64,000 nt of DNA. It comes from Holacanthus passer (Eukaryota; Chordata; Actinopteri; Pomacanthidae). Under the pieces are notes generated by a model. That model was not told the origin of the DNA. It made no database searches and saw nothing but the letters and a program-made list of their open reading frames with translations. Made by a program: the position numbers and the translations under genes. This document shows positions 1 through 11,132 of the stretch, piece after piece. Position 1 is the stretch's first letter. Every line of letters starts with the position of its first letter. The stretch lies in assembly GCA_025331565.1 (NCBI GenBank), contig JAFREQ010000076.1, positions 1,488,001 through 1,552,000 of the forward strand. The letters run 5' to 3'.

Positions 1-461
1 AAATAAAGACTGTAAACTGTTTTTCCTGTGATTGAACAATGACTAAATTGTTGAGACCAACATAGTGGAATGTACAGTATGAAGAAATCAGTACATCTAG
101 TTCAAGCTAGCCTGTGTCCTCCCTTGGGGAAAAAAAAAAAAAAAAAAGACTGGCATGATGCTTTAATTAGAATCTCTTGACTTTAATTTGTTCCGTTTGG
201 CTCTATGCTCTACAATAAACGGGTGTCAGGGTGTAATGAATCACTCTGTCCTCACAACATGATGATATGTGCATACATATTAAATGTATTTAGTTAAATA
301 ATAAATTTAGAATATAGAAAGATTTCTTTTCATTATTATAGTTGAGACATATTTTTGGTGGAGAAACACTGAATAGAAAAGTACTGGTGGATTGGCATTC
401 GGCTGAGAAACAGTCTAAACATCACACTCTGACATACTAAAATGAACATGTTTGATTTCAG
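1..461. other. hmbox1 intron, 3' part
   Basis: The window opens inside an hmbox1 intron. It holds an A18 run at 130-147 and a normal acceptor. I see no exon in it. Confidence 0.8.
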
Positions 462-618
462 GTGCCACGCTGGCCATGCGAGCCGCCCCATTGGCCCTGG
501 ACGACATGATGGACTGGCACCAAACCCCACCTTCATTTGGCTCCGCCCCTACTGGCTTCCGTCTGCGGCGAGGGAGTAGGTTCACCTGGAGGAAGGAGTG
601 TCTGGCTGTTATGGAGAG
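462..618 (+). CDS. hmbox1: hmbox1 coding exon: homeodomain N-terminal part
   Basis: The acceptor is tttgatttcag before 462 and the donor AG|gtgagg follows 618. The exon enters at phase 1 (needs a G upstream to give Gly) and leaves with AG. It encodes a diverged linker followed by RLRRGSRFTWRKECLAVME, which is the start of the atypical HMBOX1 homeodomain. Confidence 0.95.
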
Positions 619-3296
619 GTGAGGAGGGGGCAACAGCAAGAAATTAAAAAGGAAGACTTGTGGATTGGCTGAAAATGTAACATAATGTTTTATTGGCTTT
701 GTGTGTGTCTACCCAGCTACTTCAGTGATAACCAGTACCCCGATGAGGCCAAGAGAGAGGAGATTGCCACCGCCTGCAACGCTGTCATTCAAAAACCAGG
801 TAGGTTAAAAACAGGAGTGAATGACTTTGACTAAAATGATAATCCATAATCCATCAATAGTTACTAAATATAATTACTGATCATGAGTAAACTGATTCAC
901 AAATTTTTAATGAACTTTAAGCAACATGCCTCACCATTCCAAAATTGAAGTTCTTGTATTGGTAGCAGCTCTTACTGAGTGAGAGGACGAGGGTTACCCA
1001 GCACTGATCCCATATAGCATGACACTCCAGTTTGTTGTTCCAGGAGCTGTCAAAACTGTTGGTGAGAAATGGAAATATTTCTAGAAATTTAATTGGCTAT
1101 GAATAAAATTCTGTTTAGTAATTACTGAGGGGAAATAAATCACGATATTGAAAAAACACTGAGGCGTTCCCTCTGCCATGTGCATTACTTTGTGTGCTGA
1201 CGCTCTATAGAAGGCCTTATCATGCATTTACAATGTTCACTTATCAAGGCTGCAAACTGACATCCATTTACATTCAACTTCTTTTGGTTACCTTGGTGAG
1301 TACATCTTGTTGTACCCATTTGCAGAATTGATTTGATTTTATTTGATGTGAACTACTCTGTTGTTTCCCTACATACTGTAATGCTCATGTTGCAACAATG
1401 GATACAAGGGAACTAGAAGAATCATATCATGACAAACATGCTACTTAGATATATTGGATAGTTAAGCAGCAGCGTCGTATATTTGAAATGCATTGTAACC
1501 TAACTTGTTTCAGAAAAAAGCAAATGCCATCTGTTAAAGGAAGAACTTTGCATTGCCTCGAAGATACAGTGAAATAAAATATGCTTGAATGAACCTTCAG
1601 AAACAAGCACAGGGAGACTGAATGAGGACAGTGATACAGCAGCTTTTTCTGATTTGTGTGTGCGCGTGTGTGTCTGTGTCTTTTACAGGAAAGAAGCTGT
1701 CTGATCTGGAGCGGGTAACATCTCTCAAAGTCTACAACTGGTTTGCCAACCGTCGCAAAGACATCAAGAGGCGTGCTAACATTGGTAATGTCTACCTCTG
1801 TGTGTATGTGTGTGTGTGTGTGTGTGGGTGGGTGTGTGCCGTGTTGGTTTCTCAGACAGTCTTTAAATAAATCAATACACACACACACGAAAGAGCTTTT
1901 ACTGTTCAGCACACATCCTTGTTGACCAGCTGGATGTTATTTGCTGTCTGTATCACTTAACCAACAGATGCCATCCTGCTCATCACAAACACAGCTGTAT
2001 AATTTCACACACGTCTAGGCATCAGTAAGGAAGATGCATTCCTGTCTCGACTCCTGGAAATTGTTCCTTTTTACAGTTTCATGATTTTTACCAGCAGCAG
2101 TAGCAGCTTCTTAACTCCTTCGTTCTTACTTTGCGTCACTGCTCACATTGTTTGCCATTGTGTAGTTCGAGTTCGATATGCTATGATAAGGTTTGTGTTT
2201 TTGAAGAAGCAGCCATCTTGGAGAGCCACGGCATCGAGGTTCAGAGTCCAGGAGGTCAATCCAACAGCGACGAGGTGGACGGCAACGACTTCCCCGACCA
2301 GGTAAACTGGATGAAGACAGTAGATGACAGTTGTAACTCTTCCTCAGCACACAGAGCCTCTCACAGAGCTGCCCAGTCACAGCAGAAGATGATTGTATTT
2401 GCACTGAGGAGTTCAGAGGCATGAATGTGTAGTGGGGCTCAGTGAACTTTTGGCCAATGAAGTTAAACAGTGTATGAAACATTACAAAATCTACTTTGTT
2501 TTGATCCTCGTTTGTGTAGCCTGTTTAAATTTACATTTAGTTACATATTTGACCCCTCTGTTTAGAGAGTATGGTCAGCAGTAGAATAAGCAGACATTTC
2601 TTCATCTCTAGCATCATGAATAACTCATTGTAAAGTAGTCAGAGTTCACAGTGCTTTTCTTGTGACAGTAGAATGGCCTGGTTATTGTATAACCTCTGTG
2701 CTGCTCTGTCACAGGGTTGTGAGGTGTCCTTATTTGACAAGAGAGCTTCAGCCAGGCAGTTTGGCTTCAGTCGTGCTGACCTGTCCTCTCCGACCCAGGT
2801 ACAGCACAACACTAACTCTTCACGACAACTGGTTTTTAAAGAGCTTTGGGCTCAGATAAAGAGACGTGGGCAGATTTGCAGTAGAAACTTTGAATTCCAA
2901 GCAAGAAAGTAAGATTGAGCCAAAAACCTGCTAAATGTTCCATTAATTTTTCCTCTCCTTGCTCAGGTTCCTACACTGCTCCCCAGCTGGTTTTCTGCCC
3001 TGGGGAGAGGAGGCTTGTCTGGACAGAGGAGCACTTCCTTGATTGGCCGCTCCCTAGTCTCAGGAGCAGGCTCTCAGGCGGAGGGCTCCAGATTGACAGG
3101 TGTGTCCTGGTCTCCCCCCTCCCCGTCCCTCCAGGACGAACCCACCATCCACAGTGCGCTGTCCGAGCCCCAGGACCCAATCGGTTTGGAGAAGGCGGCT
3201 GTCAGTCACAGCAACCAAGCCCTAGCCAATCAGGTTGATGGGACAAGGTGCAGTATGGGAAATGACATCAAGACGGAAACGCTGGAGGACGACTGA
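462..3296 (+). CDS. hmbox1: hmbox1 (homeobox containing 1), partial: last six coding exons
   Basis: HMBOX1 (HOT1) is a nuclear homeodomain protein that binds double-stranded telomere repeats and also acts as a transcription factor. Coding exons seen here are 462-618, 717-799, 1689-1784, 2207-2301, 2715-2798 and 2967-3296. All have GT/AG borders and join in frame to a TGA at 3294-3296. The homeodomain runs from the RRGSRFTWRKECLAVMES block through SYFSDNQYPDEAKREEI to the recognition helix NWFANRRKDIKRR, and is split over three exons. The conserved C-terminus ends NDIKTETLEDD. The N-terminal HNF1-like POU-specific half lies upstream of the window. Maximum length in view is 281 residues; skipping the 84-nt exon and using the 3135 acceptor gives 197, nearer the mammalian form. 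Whether this is the a or b teleost copy cannot be told. Confidence 0.95.
717..799 (+). CDS. hmbox1: hmbox1 coding exon: homeodomain middle
   Basis: The acceptor is ctacccag and the donor CCAG|gtaggt. It encodes YFSDNQYPDEAKREEIATAC and NAVIQKP, helices 1-2 and the extended loop typical of this family. Confidence 0.95.
800..1688. other. hmbox1 intron
   Basis: Intron between the middle and last homeodomain exons. The 3' end is UG-rich (gtgtgtgcgcgtgtgtgtctgtgtc) just before the acceptor. Nothing else is recognised. Confidence 0.85.
1689..1784 (+). CDS. hmbox1: hmbox1 coding exon: homeodomain recognition helix
   Basis: The acceptor is ttttacag and the donor ATTG|gtaatg. It encodes KKLSDLERVTSLKVYNW then FANRRKDIKRRANI, with the invariant WF-N-R residues of helix 3. 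UG-rich runs lie on both sides (about 1655-1680 and 1799-1838). Confidence 0.95.
1785..2206. other. hmbox1 intron
   Basis: 422-nt intron that begins with the TG repeat. The remainder shows nothing recognisable. The next intron, 2302-2714, is similarly plain. Confidence 0.8.
1799..1838 (+). repeat. (TG)n microsatellite next to splice donor
   Basis: An interrupted TG run starts 14 nt after the donor of the homeodomain exon 1689-1784. Confidence 0.95.
2207..2301 (+). CDS. hmbox1: hmbox1 coding exon: post-homeodomain
   Basis: The acceptor is gtttttgaag and the donor CAG|gtaaac. It encodes EAAILESHGIEVQSPGG and NSDEVDGNDFPDQ, nearly identical to the mammalian segment just after the homeodomain, and ends at phase 0. 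Confidence 0.93.
2715..2798 (+). CDS. hmbox1: hmbox1 candidate alternative exon (84 nt)
   Basis: This 84-nt in-frame cassette has acceptor ctctgtcacag and donor CAG|gtacag, phase 0 on both sides. It encodes GCEVSLFDKRASARQFGFSR and more, absent from the human canonical HMBOX1 as I remember it. It can be included or skipped without a frame change, so it is probably alternative. Confidence 0.7.
2967..3296 (+). CDS. hmbox1: hmbox1 terminal coding exon with two possible acceptors
   Basis: Two strong pyrimidine-rich acceptors are in the same frame: ctccttgctcag before 2967 and cccgtccctccag before 3135. The 3135 form joins the preceding DQ directly to DEPTIHSALSEPQDPIGLE, matching the mammalian protein; the 2967 form adds 56 residues rich in Ser and Gly. 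The stop TGA is at 3294-3296. Confidence 0.88.
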   Translation, partial: VPTLLPSWFSALGRGGLSGQRSTSLIGRSLVSGAGSQAEGSRLTGVSWSPPSPSLQDEPTIHSALSEPQDPIGLEKAAVSHSNQALANQVDGTRCSMGNDIKTETLEDD

Positions 3297-3571
3297 AGGG
3301 AGCGGTGGATGTTGGAATTGTCGGAGTGATGAATGGATCAGGATCAGAGGTGTGTTAATATGCAAGCAGATTTTATAGGAATGTAAGAAGTGAAAAAAAT
3401 GACCAAAAGTCGTGTAAACTCCAACCCTGAGATACCTCCCAACCCTACCTCCAACCACCAACCTGCTCCGCTACGCTCTTATAGGTATTACTAGTATATT
3501 ATAATAATGATAATAATAATGATAAACCTTTATTTGTTAAAGTGCTCCCCAGCAGGCGATAGAAATTACTA

Positions 3572-3577
3572 AATAAA
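3572..3577 (+). promoter_or_regulatory. Proximal AATAAA poly(A) signal
   Basis: AATAAA lies 276 nt past the hmbox1 stop. The downstream region is AU-rich, so it could give a short 3' UTR isoform. Confidence 0.4.
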
Positions 3578-5047
3578 AACAAATCAAAGAAAGTGACATA
3601 AATGATCACTTATTGAATTATAACACAGTAAATGCGTACATACAGTAAATACAAACAGAAATGTGTATCGTTTTTCATTTTCTTGATTTGCTTTTATTTA
3701 GGCATTTTATCTTCCGTAGAAGACTGCCTAACAGGACATGATGCATTGTGCAGATTACTTTGGCAAGTGCATTTTTCACAGCAGGACAACACTGTATTTG
3801 ACACGACGTTCAAACAGTTTCAGGGTCTTGCACTGTGATCACAACACAACTGAACAGCCTCAAAGGAGAAATACATGAATTTGAAAGTTTGTTTTATTTT
3901 AACCGATTGTTTAGCGCATTTCATCACAGTGAATCATATTTCAAACTGTTGGCTGTTAATTCCTTCCAGTGAGAAGAACAGCAGAATAAGCTTAGTTTCA
4001 TCGAGGTCACGGCTCGTTGATAATATTTCTGTGAGCTGTGAAGATGATTTGAAAGAACGAAACAGAATAACGCCTCCATTCCCTGCCCTGGTAAAATAAG
4101 CTCACTGTATGGAAGCAAAGAAAGGCCATAATAATTATGAGTTTTGTGAGCAACTGAATGAAACGATATCACTAAATGGGTAGCAGTGAAATATTTTAAA
4201 TTGAATCTAAATCAGTGTGGTTGAATTCCCCTCTTTGAAATTTGTAGTCAGTAATTTCATGTACTCCGCTTTAAAAATGGAACTGAAGTGGCTTTTTGTT
4301 GTTGTTGTTGAACTGTGCAGGGTTTTCAGTCGCTCATCTGAATTTCTGTCTTGGATCAGTGTTTGATGTCTGAATTTCAGTAATTCGACTTTTTTTTTCA
4401 CTTGGAATGATGAAGCTTTTTTTTTTTTTTTTTCAAATTGTACAATTTGAAATTACAGAGTGAGTTTAACCCCATAATCTGTGGCTTTCTACATAAAATG
4501 TAAAATTCAGCAGTATTTTAATCATCATCAACAACAATAAGTATTCACCAGAGATCATGTTTCACATTTAGATATTCAGTCTCTTGTTAGGTTCAAATCC
4601 TTTTGGCCTTTCTTTACTTCCATATAAATAACAAGTCATTAACAAAAAAAATTACGCAATACATGAATGTCGAAGGAAGCCTGAAACTGTCGACACATTT
4701 GTATAAAAACTTAAACCCAGATGTCCAGGTAACCAAGTGTTACCCGTTTGTGCCCACTTACCTGATGGGTGATCAGGCAAAATGAATGAATCACTGTGAG
4801 CTGATGTATAATCAGTACAGATGAGTCACTTGGGAGGTATTCAACAGTGTAACAAACTGTTATTAGATACTACAGATGAAAGTATAAAGTGAATACATAC
4901 GTACATATACCACGTGTATGTATGCATACACACATACATATATACAATATATTATATATACTGGGGGTATATATATGTACCTGGTCCATTTCTATTTACA
5001 GTATATAGACATATTAGCTTCAAAGGAGAGAAATTATCAGTATGAGT

Positions 5048-5423
5048 CTTTCTTGTAGGGCTGCAACTAATGGTTATTTTCATTATTGATTAATCTGTCA
5101 CTTATTTTCACCATTAATCGATTAATTGTTTAGTCTATGAAATGTCAAAAAAAAACTTGTGAAAAATGCTCATCACAATTTCCCAGAGCCCAAAGTGACA
5201 TCTTCAAACTGCTTCTTTTGTCCAGTCAACAGTCCAAAACCTTCATTTAATGTCCTAAATGAGGAAGAAAATCCTTACATTTAAGAAGCTGGAAGCAGCA
5301 AATGTTTGACATTTTTGCTTGAAAAATGACTGAAACAATTAATCGATTATAATAGTTGCAGATTAACTTTCTTTCCATCGACTAATCAATTAATCGACTA
5401 ATGGTTGCAGCTCTACTTTCTTG
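5048..5423. mobile_element. hAT-type MITE (360 bp) with 8-bp target-site duplication
   Basis: The element is 5056-5415. Its terminal inverted repeats start TAGGGCTGCAACTAATGGTTA and TAGAGCTGCAACCATTAGTCG. The flanking 8-bp direct repeat ctttcttg (5048-5055 and 5416-5423) is perfect, as expected of hAT insertion. The interior carries the ATTAATCGATTAAT-rich ends typical of this widespread non-autonomous vertebrate family. It has no coding capacity. Confidence 0.93.
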
Positions 5424-8400
5424 TTGGTGAAAGGTGAGTGAAGCATTAGCCAAAGTATTAAGTTGAAATTTGTTGTATTTTCTGAGTGTATGATAGTCAT
5501 GGGTGGAATTCTGTGTTAGAGATACGTATGTTAATCAAAGATGCATCAGATGTGTCAAATTATTGCAAGCAAAATGCATTTCCTTTTTAGGTATATCTGT
5601 CTTTGTGCTCGATATGCCATGTGTTCTAAACACACACACTGTCATGTTTAAAGTTGCGTTTTCATTTTAAATGACACTTTATTGGATCAATATCATGGTG
5701 CCTAAAGTCCCTGCTGTTGAAACATTTCATTGATAAGTATGAATGGCAGAATAGAGAGGCGGCAGGAAGAGAAACAAATGATTTGGGAAACCAGTGTTTT
5801 CCCCAGTAAAATAGTTTAACATTAAGCGAGTGAGTAGGATTCTCTTGAAACAACCACAGCAAGAAGTGTTCTTTAGCTGAAAAGTAAATGTTTGATCAAA
5901 CAAGAAATATTTATCCCGTACAGCCATTGTAGAAGTCCAACCATTCTCTGCTTTTATGCTAATCTCCACTTCTCTGAAGTCAGGACTACTGTTATTACAT
6001 CATCATCTTACAAAGTGCTAGTTTATAACATAATACAACATAAAAGTTAGTATTTAAGTGGCACTAAACACTTTTTCACAAGCTGAAACGTTACAAAAAC
6101 TCCTGCAGCTTGGTGTATCAATTATTAAGTGATCTAGTCATCCAGTGTCATGTCAGTAATGTTACATTTCTTTTGTTCCACACATGAAATCTACTGTATG
6201 GTTTTAAGTTGAAGTGCCTTATTTTGTGCAGTGTACTAACACAGAGTCAGTGCATGAAGAAGGATTTCTACAATGGCTGTACGTACATCACTGGATCACA
6301 ACTATTGCAAGAAAGCTAAACACATGATGTTCTGTGACAGCCAACACTTAAGCGGCTTCATTCAAATCAGTTCATCATTGTTCATCACCAGGTGCTTTAC
6401 AGGCTAAGCTACTAGTTCAGAGTTAAAAACTCAACACAAATACCTCACTTTACCCCCCGCAGCTATAAGCTACACCCCACAGGTTCCTCCACAGCTGCTT
6501 CAATGTGAATCAAAGTTTAGACAGTCGAGAGTAAAAGTAACTGTAGAGCTGCTTTATTCAGAGGAGACTCATGGCAAACTGTGATGAGGCTGTAAAGATG
6601 GTTCACTGGCTGATCTGGGACAACGTCTGCGTCCTTTTTAAAAGGGAAACTCCTTCTTGAACTCGAGCCAATAAATATTAATTTGAAAGTAAAGGGAAAT
6701 TCCACTTCAAAAAAGAATTTATTCATTCATAAGCTCCTGCCTCCACCAGAGTCCATGAAATACTAAAATCTTTTTTTCCCCCCTCATCCTGGTGGAATAC
6801 TAACACAACTCGCCAGTGTTGGTTTCAGACTGAAGAGTCTGAAAGACTTTTAAGTTTTGTGGTGGAATGTCTCTTTAATCGTACGGCAGCAGAGCTGTCC
6901 TGGGTGTCTTTGCTTTAAGCGTTTATATAAACTGAGGCATCATTAGTCAGTTATGTAGCTCTGCGTCATATGTTTGAATTATTTACACCAAAATATCAAA
7001 ATCTACTATCCCACTAAGGGTTAGAAAATGTTTTTTATTTTCTTTTAAATCTGCTAAGCAGAAGCCTTTTCTGAAGTGAATCTGTGGATTCATTGAAGAC
7101 GACATGCTTTTGAGATTATTTCAGGGTTTTCAATCGTTTCAGTTGCTGCCTTCATGGTCTTCTCATGAAGTTGTACTTTGGAGTTCTGAAGCAGCAAATT
7201 GATGTGAAGTGTATAAGTAGTTTTGTTTGTGTTATTTTTAGTCATGTTGGAGCCAAAAAGTCTGAAAGTAAAAAGAATTCAAATGAGAGACAAACAATGA
7301 AAACTGTAAATGGTAAATATGAGGTTGCTGTCTTAGTTTTTCCTTCCTCAACATTGTCAGTTTCACCATTTTCTGTCTGACTCTGTTCAAACATGGAGAC
7401 AGACTTATCAGGTGATTGACAAATGTTCCTTTTCACCACAGACAAGCTGGTTAAGATGCTTAAGAGTCACCTCCTTTAACACTACAGTGTTAAAGTAGGG
7501 CCAGAATTCATTAGGTCATCAATACAAGAAATAAGCTAAAAAAAACAAACTACTTCACAGAATAAAACCAGAACAAGTGATTCAATGACAGCAATCTCAT
7601 GATCTATTACAGGTTTCATTGATCGATCGGTCTTGGACTTTGTTTCTTGACTATTTCATTTTGCTTTCAGTTTTTGACCCCCAATTGTCTTTGTACCTCT
7701 TATTTACAAAAATCAGAGTGCCAGAAAGTGTGTATTCCTATTATAATCGACTTGAAATGCATAATTCAAAGTTATCATGAAATGGAAACCTACATGCATA
7801 CACGACATAGAAAGCCTATGCTCTTCCAGTTCTATTCAGCACTGTGTCAGACGACCCACGTGCACTTTGTTTCTGACAGAACTGACGGCAGTTGGTCGTT
7901 TTTTCATTTGCTAAAATGCAGTTTCATCATCTGCCTTCAGTCCTCTGTTGCCTTGCTGTACTGTTTTGTTTGAAAGGATGAGCTTCCTTCGCTGGTTCTT
8001 CACAGGAACAAAGCAGCTGATGTTTCAGATCAGATCCTGTTTTAACACCTGGAACACCTTCACAGGTATTAACTATATCTTGATCATATTTGTCTTTCGC
8101 CTGCTAAATCCAACTGTTGTTTCCTCTGGGAACACACCTGCCCCTTAACACAGAGCACAGTGACTATGCTGTTTGGATTTGTGGACGCTTCCATTGGCAC
8201 TTGTTGATGAAGGTGTTAAGGGGAGGATCTGATCTGAGGTCTGCTGTGAGAGAGAGCACAGGGGATCTGGTGTCAGTGTTGTGTCAGTCAGTTCATGCCT
8301 CAGGACTGAATGTTCCTGTCAATATACATGAGATGCAGTAAGACATTTGAAGAGTTATATTCCAAAATGCTGTTTTTATTTAGGTGGAAATTAAAAAGTT

Positions 8401-8838
8401 TGACATTCAAGCATTCAACATAAAATGTAGATGTTCCATTCTTAATGTTCTCCTTTAATCAGCCAACGACTGTAAATACTACTTAAAAAAAATGAACATC
8501 TTGTTCAAACACTTTATCAGTCATATGAAAAAACATTTCTTTTTTTAACTTGAGTGGTTACCATTTTCATTTTGGCAATAAACTCTTCAATAATTCTCTA
8601 TAGAATGGAAAAATATCAAACCTCAACAAGATGCTTGTTTTATCAGTTTGAATTGATTTTTTTTTATCCCCTATTGTTCTTCTCTATTTCAAGATTTAGT
8701 GCCTTTTTTGGACAGTAGACTGTTCTGTAATTGCTATGTAGAAAATCTACATATGCCTTTTGTTACTTTTTCATCTGTTGGATAAACCTTATTTGTTATT
8801 TTTAAGGTGTGTTTTTATTGATATTCTATTTACAAGGG

Positions 8839-8844
8839 AATAAA
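8839..8844 (+). promoter_or_regulatory. Distal AATAAA poly(A) signal with GU-rich downstream element
   Basis: AATAAA is followed within 30 nt by a GU-rich run, the usual arrangement of a strong mammalian or fish cleavage site. Confidence 0.55.
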
Positions 8845-10179
8845 AACTGATCAGAGTCCATGTAGTGTGTCTTGGTTTGCTTTGTCTGTACATCGATGTG
8901 TAAAGTTAGGCATGAACACGGCCAGGGGTGGGGGAGGGGTTCTGTTCCAACTGGGACCATGTACAGTCAATTTATATGATGTCAAAGTTCTGTTCACTGT
9001 TTGTGGCAACTACATTCTTTAAGCAAAACTGTATGTTTCCATCCACTGTTAAAGCCTTGGTCCCTAAAAATGTGCTTCAAGGGCACACGTTTTTTTATTC
9101 TCAAACTTTAAATACTCACAGCTAACAATCAGTTACATTTTTGAAAAAAATTAAAACACTCAAAAACTTCGCCAGTCTGCTTCCTCAGCACCACAGGTGT
9201 GTGGTCCGATTGGATTTGATCCACAGTTGCAGAACAACCCACTAACTAGACTAATTAGACTGTCATTATATTCATATAATGTCTGTCAGGTATTGAAGCA
9301 AACATTGCTAAAGAGAGCAAAGACAAAAACACAATTCGTACATGCTCTCAGCGGATTATTTTAGTTTAGTTTTCTATTCCCTAGAATCCATATTAGTTCA
9401 GCTTTAAATAAGTAGTATCCAACTGGAGTCTTTTACTTAATGTTAAAAAATACAGTAGTTAAACTACAGAGAGCATTCTTGACAAAACAATCCCAAATCA
9501 ACATCCACTTAATAGCTTTTCCAGAGCTTTCAGCTGTATCACACGGTCTTTGGTGGAAGTGGGATGGCGACCGACAAAATGACAAGGTACTGAGCACGTC
9601 AGCAAATCGATGTCCAAGACAACTCAGTAAACTTTATCTGCTACTGAACACCGAGTGCTAAAGTTGAAAGCTCAGGAAAAAGTTAGCAAGTGGACCTTGA
9701 GTTAAGATTGTTTTGTTCTAATGTAGTTCATTTTTAAGTCAACAGAGCCAGGTCTATTTTTAGAAATGTGGTTTCCTCAATGTCCTGTGTATTTCAACAA
9801 TGTAGGACAAAGAAAAACACACTGAAAAAAACTAAGTGCAGTGAAGTAAGACTCATTGACTGCAGTCATGACACTACATGCTGCTCCAGTCTCTGCAGAT
9901 TTCTTTAAACACTAGACCAGTTTGGTACAAATAAAGAACAAATACTGTTAATCTTCCTTTTTTTATTTTTTCTTACAGATTACTGTTCAGATGATAAAAA
10001 AAAAGAAAATTATAAATGTATTATAATACATGTTTATTCTTTGGATTGCAGCATAGAATTACATAAAACAATTAAATTAATCAAAACCCAAACTTGTGCT
10101 CAGATTTTTCTTTTTATAAGTCTTAATATGCGCATATATACACATACATACATGGAACAACCACTCCAATGGTGCACCC

Positions 10180-10198
10180 ACACACACACACACACACA
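10180..10198 (+). repeat. (CA)n microsatellite
   Basis: Uninterrupted CA dinucleotides. Confidence 0.95.
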
Positions 10199-11117
10199 TA
10201 CACACAAATGACACATCAAGACAAACCCGCTCCACAGAATCAACAGTAGCAACAATAATGATTAGTTAGGATGATATAGTAATACTGTTGACCAGGCCGA
10301 GGCCACATTGAACCCATGTTGGATTATTAATAGTTTTCTTCAGCTGAATGTGTGAAAGGTTACAGGGACCGGAGGGGCTTTTTTTTGCAGGAGTAATATG
10401 GTTCTACTAAAACTCCCTGACTGAGCAAGCACCGAGCCCTCTCCTTAAGCTCCTATTAGCCTTCCGTTATTACACAGCTCAGTTAAATATGGCTGCTGGT
10501 ACCTAGGAAGTTTTAATGCAACATGGTTCTGATACTAACCACCTTTCAAATGCACCGAGAGAAGTTGTATCTGAATTTTCCTGGAAAAGCAGACCCAGCT
10601 GTAGACATTATGGGTCACTGCCAACAACTTTTAAAAATGAAAAATAGGCTGTGCAACAAGACCGGTGCACATCACCTGACAGCCAAGTATTGCTTGTTGT
10701 TGTGGTTTTTATTCTAATATTTGAGAGCACGCAGAAAGCGAACTGGGCGCTGCCAGCTCAGTCATGAAGCAGGTACAACTCTTTGTCAGCTAAAAGGCCT
10801 CAGGGAAGAAGTTGGCAGAACACTCTGGACAGGCGAGAAAGAGGTAGTAAAAAAAGGTGAACACTCACGACCGAGGCAGGAAAATGTGATTTAGTGCCTG
10901 GCAAATACAAAAATCAAGCTCAGGTTCATTTTTTTTCTTTACAACCTCAGATCTCTGGTTGGTAGCGTAATGATCCCAGGTAGGCAGAAGCTGTCAGGCG
11001 TGCTGCTGTGGGGCAGTGGTGGGTTGTAAATTCACTGATTTAGATCATTTTCTCTTTGTATATAAAATTCCCTGTGTGAAAGTCGGGGCCCTTTGTTTGA
11101 CCGAGGTGTGACAGCAG

Positions 11118-11132
11118 CCACCAGGGGGCGAC
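11118..11132 (+). promoter_or_regulatory. CTCF-like motif (plus orientation)
   Basis: ccaccagggggcgac matches the CTCF core consensus CCASYAGRKGGCR. It lies between the two convergent genes. The match is to sequence only; no occupancy is shown. Confidence 0.5.

Larger units (their letters stand above)
3297..8860 (+). other. hmbox1: hmbox1 candidate long 3' UTR
   Basis: There is no coding signal from the stop to about 8860. An early AATAAA occurs at 3572-3577, another at 8577-8582. The best polyadenylation site is AATAAA at 8839-8844, followed by a GU/U-rich element (tgtagtgtgtcttggtttgctttgtctg). The stretch includes the hAT MITE at 5056-5415 and an AT/TG-rich simple region at about 4890-4980. 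The extent of the UTR is inferred from signals only. Confidence 0.5.

Noticed and set aside
1445..1912. 155-codon minus-strand open frame
   Set aside because: It is antisense to the hmbox1 homeodomain exon and is kept open by the CA/TG repeat (THTHTHIHT-type residues).
2302..2714. Read-through frame past the hmbox1 exon at 2207-2301
   Set aside because: A strong donor follows CAG at 2301 and the protein match stops there.
4588..4598. ggttcaaatcc resembling a tRNA B box
   Set aside because: Only three base pairs of T stem form and no acceptor, D or anticodon arms surround it.
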